Assembly: GCA_001778285.1 (NCBI GenBank)
Contig: MFGL01000032.1
Location: 3,038 to 27,406, forward strand
Direction of reading: 5' to 3'
DNA length: 24,369 nt
Source: Candidatus Falkowbacteria bacterium RIFOXYC2_FULL_47_12
GTDB taxonomy: Bacteria > Patescibacteriota > Patescibacteriia > Patescibacteriales > XYC2-FULL-47-12
The notes beneath the pieces were generated by a model. The model saw nothing but the letters and a program-made list of their open reading frames with translations, had not been told where the DNA came from and did no database searches. This document shows positions 1-6,347 of the stretch, piece after piece. A program made the position numbers and the translations under genes. Within the stretch, counting starts at the first letter, position 1. Every line of letters begins with the position of its first letter.

Positions 1-1872
1 GCGTTAAATTTTGCCGGTGCGGCTGATGATTTCAGCGCGGCGGCACAAAGTTTCAGCACCGCCGGCGTCGCACTGAAGGATTATTCAGATTTAATTTCCC
101 TGGCAACTATTTTGCCCGGTAAAAAAGCGAAAGCAGCTGCGGCGGCCGAAGCGCTATTGCGCTCCGGGCAGTCTGCGGCCGAAGCCGGCAAGCATCTCGC
201 CTTAGCGTTGGCGAGTTTACAAATGCCGTATTTGACGCCTGGACAGAGTGACGCCGATGCCGCGTCAGAGTTGCCGTTCACTCAGCGTCTGCGGGCATTC
301 GGCGTTGAAACTGAATTGGCGGCGAAGGCGTTGGATGATTTTGCGGCGCGTATCAAGTCAGTGGATATTGAAAGCGTGGCTGCGCTGCCGGACGCGCACG
401 CCGCAGACATTGCGCGCCAAGCGGCGGCGCTGCAGACAAACGCCGGCCTCATGGTTTCCGGCGCGCGGGAAGCAGCTGACTTGGCGCACGCCTTGGCCAT
501 TTTTTTGGGTGACGAGCAGGATACCCGTTATCTTTTAATTTTTCAAAACAATGCAGAAATGCGGGCGTCTGGCGGTTTCATCGGCAGTTACGCGCTGGTT
601 GATTTCCGCAAAGGAGCCATAAAAAATATAGAAGTGCCGGCCGGCGGCAGCTACGATTTGCAAGGAGGGTTGGCTGAGCGTTTCTCGGCTCCCAAACCCC
701 TGCATTTGATTAATTCGCTGTGGGAGTTCCAGGACGCGAACTGGTGGCCGGACTGGCCGCGCAGCGCCGCGCAAATTGAACGCTTCTTTGAGAGCGGCTG
801 GGGCTCATCTGTTGACGGCGTTATCGCCATTGACCCGACCTTCGTGGAGGAGTTGCTCGCCGTTATCGGTCCCATCGACATGACCGCGCAGTACGGCACG
901 GTGGTGACTAATGAGAATTTTTACGATGTGGCGCAAAACCGCGAGGACGTGGCTGACCCGAAAAAACCAAAAGCGGTTATTAAGGATTTGGTTGAAAAAA
1001 TAGTTGCCGAACTGCCGAACCGCATTACGCGTGATAATTTTGCGGCGTGCGTCAACGTCATGGCGCAGGCGCTGGTTGAAAAGCACCTGTTAGTCAACGT
1101 TCACGATGAGGCAATACAAGATTTTATTACCGCGCACGGCTGGGACGGCGGCATCCGCGATACAGCGCAGGATTATGCGGCCGTCATCAACACCAACATT
1201 GCCGGCGGAAAAACCGACCGCAAAATTCGCCAGTCCATAGCGCATACGGCCGAGGTAACACCGGACGGCAGCATCATTGACACGGTGGAAATAACCCGCG
1301 AGCACACTGCCGCTAAAGGCGATCCGTATGCCGGCGTCCGCAACGTCAACTACCTGCGCCTGTATGTTCCCAAAGGCAGCGTGCTGATTGCGGCGAGCGG
1401 TTTTGCGGTTCCGGATTTAATTTATTTCGACCCCCCGGCCGACGGCGTAACGGCGGAACCGGATATTGCTTTGATTGAAAAAAATACCGTCATTGACCAA
1501 GACAGCGGCGTACAGATATACAACGAGTTTAATAAAACCGTCTTTGCAAACTGGACGCAGGTTGATCCGGGCCAAACCATTACCGTCCGCTTCAAATACA
1601 AACTGCCGTTTAAAGTGCACGGCGTGAAGCAGTCGTCCGGTTTCTGGCAACGGCTGTGGCAGGGCGATTATGAATTGAGTTCGTATTCGCTCCTTGCCCA
1701 AAAGCAGGCTGGCAGTGTCAGCAGCAATTTTTCCAGCAGCCTGCATCTGCCCGGCAATATGACGGTACAGGGCAGCGGCGTGTTGCAAGCCGGCATTGGG
1801 CCCGGCGGTTGGGAAATAACCGACGGCCTGAAGGCGGACAGCTACTGGGGAGTCGTTATTAAAAAAGAATAA
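1..1872 (+). CDS. DUF4012 domain protein, 5' end outside the window
   Basis: Frame 1 is open from the first base, so the start lies upstream; the TTG at 112 is internal and is not taken as the start. The visible 623 codons begin with an Ala-rich, probably helical stretch (to about residue 150). The hallmark of DUF4012 follows at about residues 176-197: RYLLIFQNNAEMRASGGFIG. Later segments such as WPRSAAQIERFFE and GVIAIDPTFVEELLAVIGPI are also typical of that family. DUF4012 proteins are large, usually membrane-anchored surface proteins of Gram-positive bacteria and CPR, often near polysaccharide genes; their biochemical role is unknown. Any N-terminal membrane anchor would be outside the window. 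The next gene starts 38 bases downstream on the same strand with no terminator between, so the two are probably cotranscribed. Confidence 0.85.
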   Translation, partial: ALNFAGAADDFSAAAQSFSTAGVALKDYSDLISLATILPGKKAKAAAAAEALLRSGQSAAEAGKHLALALASLQMPYLTPGQSDADAASELPFTQRLRAFGVETELAAKALDDFAARIKSVDIESVAALPDAHAADIARQAAALQTNAGLMVSGAREAADLAHALAIFLGDEQDTRYLLIFQNNAEMRASGGFIGSYALVDFRKGAIKNIEVPAGGSYDLQGGLAERFSAPKPLHLINSLWEFQDANWWPDWPRSAAQIERFFESGWGSSVDGVIAIDPTFVEELLAVIGPIDMTAQYGTVVTNENFYDVAQNREDVADPKKPKAVIKDLVEKIVAELPNRITRDNFAACVNVMAQALVEKHLLVNVHDEAIQDFITAHGWDGGIRDTAQDYAAVINTNIAGGKTDRKIRQSIAHTAEVTPDGSIIDTVEITREHTAAKGDPYAGVRNVNYLRLYVPKGSVLIAASGFAVPDLIYFDPPADGVTAEPDIALIEKNTVIDQDSGVQIYNEFNKTVFANWTQVDPGQTITVRFKYKLPFKVHGVKQSSGFWQRLWQGDYELSSYSLLAQKQAGSVSSNFSSSLHLPGNMTVQGSGVLQAGIGPGGWEITDGLKADSYWGVVIKKE

Positions 1873-1910
1873 TATTTTTTTCAAAATTTTTAATAAATAA
1901 AAACAAAAAT

Positions 1911-2774
1911 ATGAACCAAAATACAGACAAACAAACTCAAGCCGGCGGCGTTGCCTGGCCGGCCAGCGATGACGGCCAGTACACGTTGTTTCACCGTGAA
2001 CAAAGCGCGCCGGAACCAATCAGCGAGGGGGCGCTGGCAAACGAGCTTGCCGGCATAAACCCCGAGGCAATGCAGGTAGCGATGCGGGAAGCGCACCGCG
2101 GACTGTTCGGAAGCGAGGATGAGCTGCCGGAGAGCGAAAGCGCCGGAGTGGTTGAAGAAATCATTGCTTTTTCCGCTGATGCGGCGGCTGAACAGAATAC
2201 AGTGACTGACGCGGCGGACACGGTGAGCGTAGCCAAAACGAAACTGGAACTGGTGCAGAAACTCTTGTGTAACATCTCGGAAAACTGCCAGCGGGTGAGC
2301 GAGCTTTTGAGCGGGGGCATCAGCGAGGACGAGGTGCGCGCGCGCATCGGCCGCGTGCTGACGGCGGTTCCTCAAAATGCCGATGACGATGCTGGGAGCG
2401 GTAACGTGATTGAAGGCGTTTTTAACGGTCAGTGCATGATAGGTCCGGACGGCAAACAGTATAATATGCCCTCCAACTACGCCTCCAAATCAAAACTGGT
2501 GGAGGGTGACATTTTAAAATTGACCATTACGCCGGCGGGAAAATTTATTTACAAACAAATCGGTCCGATTGAACGCACGCGGGTAGTCGGCGCATTGGTT
2601 GCCGGCGAAAATGCCGAATACTACGTGGAAAATGACGGCGTGAAGTGGAAAGTGCTCACGGCGAGCGTTACCTATTTCAAGGGCCGGCACGGGGACGAGG
2701 TAGTGATTTTGGTCCCCAAACACGGCGAGAGCACTTGGGCGGCAGTAGAAAATATTATGAGCGGCAATTTGTAA
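1911..2774 (+). CDS. Hypothetical protein with a basic/beta-rich C-terminal domain
   Basis: This 287-aa protein has two parts. Residues 1-155 are acidic and low in complexity, with a short helical stretch (KLELVQKLLCNISENCQRV). Residues about 165-285 look like a compact, conserved beta-rich domain containing GPDGKQYNMPSNYASKSKLV, then GDILKLTITPAGKFIYKQIG, then TWAAVENIM near the end. There is no signal peptide or membrane segment. I do not recognise a function; the pattern resembles small OB/SH3-like barrels, but that is a guess. The ATG has no Shine-Dalgarno and follows an A-rich leader (taaataaaaacaaaaatATG) almost the same as the one before mreB. The gene lies between the DUF4012 gene and dnaX on the same strand. 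Confidence 0.7.
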   Translation: MNQNTDKQTQAGGVAWPASDDGQYTLFHREQSAPEPISEGALANELAGINPEAMQVAMREAHRGLFGSEDELPESESAGVVEEIIAFSADAAAEQNTVTDAADTVSVAKTKLELVQKLLCNISENCQRVSELLSGGISEDEVRARIGRVLTAVPQNADDDAGSGNVIEGVFNGQCMIGPDGKQYNMPSNYASKSKLVEGDILKLTITPAGKFIYKQIGPIERTRVVGALVAGENAEYYVENDGVKWKVLTASVTYFKGRHGDEVVILVPKHGESTWAAVENIMSGNL

Positions 2775-2795
2775 TTTTTGGCAATTATTGAGGAT

Positions 2796-2826
2796 AAAAA
2801 AAAGCGGGGGACGGTCCCACTTTTTT
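2796..2826. terminator. A-tract/T-tract hairpin between the hypothetical gene and dnaX
   Basis: An A8 run, a GC core (gcgGGGGACGGTCCCac) and a T6 run form an inverted repeat. The A and T tracts pair, with a short GGG/CCC stem and a loop of about 5 bases. It reads as a bidirectional intrinsic terminator 21 bases after the upstream stop, or as a copy of a small dispersed GGGACGGTCCC palindrome. A TTG-initiated extension of dnaX would translate through it, which argues for the downstream dnaX start. Confidence 0.5.
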
Positions 2827-2828
2827 AT

Positions 2829-2857
2829 TTGCGTTTTTTTGTCTCCTCTAGTACAAT
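2829..2857 (+). promoter_or_regulatory. Putative dnaX promoter
   Basis: TTGCGT (2829-2834) and TACAAT (2852-2857) are separated by 17 bases. The -10 matches the sigma-70 consensus at 5 of 6 positions and the -35 at only 3 of 6. The expected transcription start near 2864 would give a leader of about 28 bases before the ATG at 2892. Confidence 0.4.
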
Positions 2858-2891
2858 GCCAATGCTTACGTCAAAAGTCAAATGTTTTTTT

Positions 2892-4490
2892 ATGTCCACC
2901 TTATATCAAAAATACCGTCCGAAAAATTTTACCGAGGTGGTGAACCAAAACCACGTTAAAATTACTCTGCAAAATGAAATCGAAACCGGCCGCATCGCCC
3001 ACGCCTACCTTTTTGCCGGACCCCGCGGCACCGGCAAGACCACCATGGCGCGCGTGTTTGCTAAAGCGCTCAACTGCGAGCGGCGCGCCGAAGGTGCGTT
3101 TGAGCCCTGCGGCGTTTGCGATTCCTGCGAACACATCAGCCGCGGCGTGAGTTTGGACATCGTGGAAGTTGACGCGGCTTCGCACACGGGCGTGGATAAC
3201 GTGCGCGAAAACATCATCGCCAACGCGCGCGTTGCGATGAGCGGCAGCCGCTACAAAGTGTTTGTCATTGACGAAGTGCACATGCTCTCAACCTCGGCTT
3301 TTAACGCGTTGTTGAAAACACTGGAAGAGCCGCCGCAGAAAGTCATATTTATTTTGGCGACCACCGAGGTGCACAAACTGCCCACCACTATTATTTCGCG
3401 TTGTCAGCGCTTTGATTTTAAACGCATCAGCGCAGTTGATATTATTCAAAAACTTACCTACATTGCCGCGCAGGAGCGCATCAGCGTTGAGCCGGCGGTG
3501 CTGGAAGCTATTGCGCGGCACAGCGGCGGGCACATGCGCGACGCCGAAAGCCTTTTGGGGCAAATTCTCTCGGTCAGCGGCCAGGAGGTTACGCGCGAAC
3601 ACGCGGATTTGGTCATCCCACGCTCCGACGTTTTGGCGGTCGCGGACTGCATCGCACTGGTGGAAAAAAAAGATGCCGCCGGCGCCATTCGCTTGGTAAA
3701 CGAATTGAGCGACGATGGCATGGACCTGCGTCAGTTCTGCACCGACCTTATTGAGAGTCTGCGCCGTCTGCTTTTGTCAAAAATACACGCATCGCTTGGA
3801 GAAAAATTTGCCCGCGATTTCGGCCAAAGCGTGGAGGAAAAATTTGCGCCGGTTCTGCGTACCGCAAGCATTGAGCGTTTCGTGGTCATGCTCAGAGCGT
3901 TTCTGGCGGCGCAGACAGAATTGAAAACGGCCTTTATTCCGCAGCTGCCGTTGGAAATTGCCATTGTCAGCCTCACGAACGCGGTTGAGGAAACGCAGAC
4001 GCATCTGGTGCCTATGGCACAGCAGCCAGTCGCGGTGCCGGCAGCCAAGATTCCGCTTGCCGTCGTGCGGGAGAAGTGGAGCGAAGTGTTAGTGCATATT
4101 AAAAAGTATAACCATTCGCTCTCGTTTATTCTGCGCGTCTGCGAGGTGCGCGATGAGAACGGCCGGCTCTGCCTGGCGTTCAAATACAAATTCCACCAGG
4201 ACCGCGTGCTGCAGCCGAGCGTTCAGGAAATTTTACAAAAAGTATTTACCGAAGTGCTTGGTTCGCCGCTCGCTTTTAGCACGATTTTGGATGAAACATT
4301 GGAAATAGGCAACGAGCATTTGGCGGCAACTGCAGCCCAACCGGCGGCAGAAACAGCGACCGAAGAATCACCAGCCCCGATTGCGCAGTTAGGCGCGGCG
4401 CAGCCGGAAGCTCTAGCCGCAACGCCGCCGGTAACCGGTAATGATGTTGATACAATTTTAAAAATGTTTGGCGGCAAAGTAGTATCTTGA
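2892..4490 (+). CDS. dnaX: DNA polymerase III subunit gamma/tau
   Basis: This is the AAA+ clamp-loader subunit that drives sliding-clamp loading at the replication fork. The 532-aa product has the family's opening MSTLYQKYRPKNFTEVV, Walker A GPRGTGKT (residues 43-50), zinc-binding cysteines C62, C73, C76 and C79, Walker B VFVIDEVH (123-130), sensor 1 LATT (155-158) and the SRC arginine-finger motif (169-171). GGHMRDAESLLGQ follows in domain II/III. An Ala/Pro-rich linker near the C-terminus leads to a short terminal DVDTILKMFGGKVV. The frame is open back to a TTG at 2778, but that extension has no family similarity and crosses a hairpin. ATG 2892 starts exactly at the conserved N-terminus; no Shine-Dalgarno is visible. 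The gene ends in TGA, followed by a terminator 20 bases on. The usual partners ybaB and recR are not adjacent. Confidence 0.95.
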   Translation: MSTLYQKYRPKNFTEVVNQNHVKITLQNEIETGRIAHAYLFAGPRGTGKTTMARVFAKALNCERRAEGAFEPCGVCDSCEHISRGVSLDIVEVDAASHTGVDNVRENIIANARVAMSGSRYKVFVIDEVHMLSTSAFNALLKTLEEPPQKVIFILATTEVHKLPTTIISRCQRFDFKRISAVDIIQKLTYIAAQERISVEPAVLEAIARHSGGHMRDAESLLGQILSVSGQEVTREHADLVIPRSDVLAVADCIALVEKKDAAGAIRLVNELSDDGMDLRQFCTDLIESLRRLLLSKIHASLGEKFARDFGQSVEEKFAPVLRTASIERFVVMLRAFLAAQTELKTAFIPQLPLEIAIVSLTNAVEETQTHLVPMAQQPVAVPAAKIPLAVVREKWSEVLVHIKKYNHSLSFILRVCEVRDENGRLCLAFKYKFHQDRVLQPSVQEILQKVFTEVLGSPLAFSTILDETLEIGNEHLAATAAQPAAETATEESPAPIAQLGAAQPEALAATPPVTGNDVDTILKMFGGKVVS

Positions 4491-4510
4491 TTAAAAATTT
4501 ACACCAAAAA

Positions 4511-4537
4511 CTCCGCCTTATGAGCGGAGTTTTTTTT
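4511..4537. terminator. Bidirectional intrinsic terminator for dnaX and tRNA-Gln
   Basis: CTCCGC (4511-4516), a 7-base loop and GCGGAG (4524-4529) are followed by T8 (4530-4537) on the plus strand. On the minus strand the same stem is followed by T5. It sits between convergent dnaX and the tRNA, and its last T coincides with the final A of the encoded tRNA CCA end, so one hairpin appears to end both transcripts. Confidence 0.85.
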
Positions 4538-4610
4538 GGCTGCGGGACGTGGATTCGAACCACGATTACCTGATTCAGAGTCAGGCGTCCTACCATTAGA
4601 CGATCCCGCA
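4537..4610 (-). tRNA. tRNA-Gln (anticodon CTG)
   Basis: The minus strand folds into a 74-base cloverleaf. The acceptor stem is TGCGGGA/TCCCGCA with discriminator G and an encoded CCA. The D-arm loop carries TAATGGTA, the anticodon stem is CCTGA/TCAGG around loop CTCTGAA, and the T arm is CGTGG-TTCGAAT-CCACG. The anticodon CUG (plus-strand positions 4576-4578) reads CAG. The variable loop is short (4 bases). The pattern resembles bacterial tRNA-Gln. Confidence 0.95.
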
Positions 4611-4622
4611 AAACTATTTGCT

Positions 4623-4651
4623 ATAGTACTACAGTTCGCGGCATTTTTCAA
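4623..4651 (-). promoter_or_regulatory. Promoter of tRNA-Gln
   Basis: On the minus strand TTGAAA (4651-4646) and TACTAT (4628-4623) are separated by exactly 17 bases. The predicted start near 4616 is about 6 bases upstream of the mature tRNA 5' end at 4610. Together with the terminator at 4511-4537 this makes the tRNA a single-gene unit. Confidence 0.7.
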
Positions 4652-4767
4652 GCCCTGGTTTTGATGCGCGACGACTTAAGTGATCGCTTGCGGGACGCCG
4701 GAAGAAGTGGTAGGATTGAATAAAGGCTATACTTCCCAGTATTTAAGCAAATATTTAAAATAACTAT

Positions 4768-6042
4768 ATGAAAGAATATTTATCGGGTGAAGAACCAAAA
4801 CCAGCGCCAGAAAATGCAGATAAAAATTTAGAAGAAATGAGTCCGGAAGAATGGGAAGGAATTTTGCAAAAATTAGATGAACAGGAGCGACAAGAAGTTG
4901 CAAACCGTAAACAGAAAAAAAATAGTATAGAAAATAAAGAAGAAGATCCTTTCAGTTTTAGTGGTATACAAGATGTACTCAAAAATTTTGGTGTTGCTGG
5001 AGAAGCAGCAGAAAAAAAGTCAGAATTAAAAAAAGTACCGAGACAGAAAAAAATTTTTCCCAGCAAAGAAGAGGGCTTGGAGGTGCTTAGAGAGAAGGTG
5101 TTGAAAATGCCTGCGGAAAAATTGATGTTATTATCACAACAGCTTCATGGTATGCTGTATAATGAGGCGCGGTGGCCAGAGATGGAGCCTCAACGGCTCC
5201 GAGCGTTACGGAGCGCGGTAATTTGGCTGGATAACATTATTGGCGAGCAGCAAAGCATTCAATTATCATCAAATTTGGAAGTTTCTAAATCAGCCGATGG
5301 AAGAGAAACTACAAGAGAGTCAGAAACAGAATTTTCCGAAAAAAATTTAATTAAAAATATGCTTGATAACTCAAAAGTTGTGGCAGAATTGTTTAATCAA
5401 GAAGTGATTGCCAAGTGGCGTTCAACAGACGCAAAAGAACTAACAGAGAAAAATATTGATTTAGTTTTGTATAATAAAGAAGTAAAAGGTGAAGAAAAAA
5501 AACCATTACTCATGGCTGGCGTAAAAACGATTGATTTACAGCAAGATGAGGAAGAATCGCGGGACTTACTTATTGATGAAACGCAAACAGATATAAGGAC
5601 AACTTTGTCTTTGAATACTGTGCCTAAGGTAACACTGCGAATCCCAGAAGAGCAGTTAAAAAAATTAATTGCCGGCAAGGAACTGGAACAAGTAGAGGAA
5701 ATAATAGAATTTATGAAAGAGGATTTAAGAATACAATTAGCGACTAATCTATTGGCAACTATTGAAAAAAATTTAAAAGAAGATGAGAATAAGAGAGAAA
5801 TTTTACGTGATTATCGGGAAAACAAAAAACTTGAATTTGCCAAAGGATTACAAAATTTAGAATCATTTAAGGATGCCTACCATGAGGTAAAACAATATGT
5901 AACAAATAATAAAATAGAAAGCAATTTAATTAATAACATTTTTTCTTCCTTAGATAGCTTAAATCTTAAAAAAGAAAAAGACCCCCAAATAAAGACGATT
6001 GGGGGCCGGTATTTTCAAGCTTATAACAATGTTTTAGCCTAA
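4768..6042 (+). CDS. Hypothetical charged, helical protein (424 aa)
   Basis: I do not recognise this protein. It is AT-rich in codon use compared with dnaX. It is dominated by Glu/Lys, with probable coiled-coil regions (around residues 20-60 and 310-365) and no membrane segment or signal peptide. A more compact patch at about residues 108-155 (KMPAEKLMLLSQQLHGMLYN, then RALRSAVIWLDNII) looks folded. The ATG has no Shine-Dalgarno; a TATACT at 4728-4733 could be a -10 but has no convincing -35. A GC-richer patch at 5184-5200 contains a small palindrome (GGAGCC, 5-base loop, GGCTCC) encoding part of MEPQRLRALRS. The last 75 bases also encode a hairpin that appears to terminate the convergent small gene at 6052-6204. 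Two other AT-rich unknown genes lie nearby (8069, 9206). Confidence 0.7.
   Translation: MKEYLSGEEPKPAPENADKNLEEMSPEEWEGILQKLDEQERQEVANRKQKKNSIENKEEDPFSFSGIQDVLKNFGVAGEAAEKKSELKKVPRQKKIFPSKEEGLEVLREKVLKMPAEKLMLLSQQLHGMLYNEARWPEMEPQRLRALRSAVIWLDNIIGEQQSIQLSSNLEVSKSADGRETTRESETEFSEKNLIKNMLDNSKVVAELFNQEVIAKWRSTDAKELTEKNIDLVLYNKEVKGEEKKPLLMAGVKTIDLQQDEEESRDLLIDETQTDIRTTLSLNTVPKVTLRIPEEQLKKLIAGKELEQVEEIIEFMKEDLRIQLATNLLATIEKNLKEDENKREILRDYRENKKLEFAKGLQNLESFKDAYHEVKQYVTNNKIESNLINNIFSSLDSLNLKKEKDPQIKTIGGRYFQAYNNVLA
5967..6005 (-). terminator. Intrinsic terminator of the small minus-strand gene
   Basis: On the minus strand CCCCCAA, a 10-base loop and TTGGGGG (plus positions 5982-5988 and 5999-6005) are followed by a T-rich tail (TCTTTTTCTTTTTT). 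On the plus strand the hairpin has no T tract and lies inside the 3' end of the 4768-6042 gene. Orientation and position fit termination of the gene at 6052-6204, whose stop is 47 bases upstream. Confidence 0.65.
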
Positions 6043-6051
6043 AGAACAATA

Positions 6052-6204
6052 TTATTTTTTTCCATCTTTTTTTGGATGAAGGGCGTTATCCACAATTGTG
6101 ATTACCCCCGATGGTCCCAACAATTCAGAAGTGTTTTTTGGTGATTTTTTTGTAACTTTACTCTCGCTTTTTTTACAAGGGTTAATATACAAAAGTTTTT
6201 TCAT
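6052..6204 (-). CDS. Small basic protein of 50 aa, unknown
   Basis: An ATG at 6204 opens a 50-codon frame ending in TAA. The product starts MKKLLYINPCKKSESKVTKK and ends HPKKDGKK. It has about 13 Lys, a single Cys and a more hydrophobic middle, GPSGVITIVDNAL; there is no membrane helix. Its reality rests on its signals. A good Shine-Dalgarno (AAAGGA, plus 6214-6219) is spaced 9 bases from the ATG, an extended -10 lies about 60 bases upstream, and an intrinsic terminator lies downstream inside the convergent gene. Neighbouring long genes lack such a ribosome site. The family is unknown to me; it could be a small regulator, a nucleic-acid-binding peptide or a precursor peptide, and I assign none of these. 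Confidence 0.65.
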   Translation of the reverse strand: MKKLLYINPCKKSESKVTKKSPKNTSELLGPSGVITIVDNALHPKKDGKK

Positions 6205-6270
6205 GGTATTTCATCCTTTGTAATTTTATTGATTTTTTAAAAAAATCACAGAACAATTAACTTTATATTT

Positions 6271-6279
6271 ATTATAACA
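6271..6279 (-). promoter_or_regulatory. Extended -10 promoter of the 50-aa gene
   Basis: The minus strand reads TGTTATAAT, a full consensus extended -10 (TGnTATAAT). A TTGACT lies only 6 bases upstream, too close to serve as its -35. It would be spaced 17 bases from an alternative weaker -10 (TAAAGT). The start is predicted near 6264, giving a leader of about 60 bases that contains an A/T palindrome (6231-6247). Confidence 0.6.
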
Positions 6280-6347
6280 AAAAGTCAAGAGATAAGAAAT
6301 GGGGTGGGTAACACCTCATTTATTGTAATAGGGTGAATATATGATTT

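Noticed and set aside
112..114. TTG as the start of the DUF4012 gene
   Set aside because: The frame is open to base 1 with the same Ala-rich composition, so the gene is simply cut by the window edge.
2778..2891. Extended N-terminus of dnaX from a TTG start
   Set aside because: The extension reads through a terminator-like hairpin and is unrelated to DnaX; ATG 2892 starts exactly at the conserved N-terminus and follows a putative promoter.
3664..3671. A8 run in dnaX as a programmed frameshift site
   Set aside because: A -1 slip here would end after about 30 codons and cut the protein near residue 290, before domain III is complete, unlike known gamma-subunit frameshifts. No clear stimulatory hairpin or upstream Shine-Dalgarno is present.
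5184..5200. GGAGCC/GGCTCC palindrome in the 4768-6042 gene as a further inserted element
   Set aside because: The arms are only 6 bases and there is no protein family to show an insertion; kept as a remark in the gene entry.
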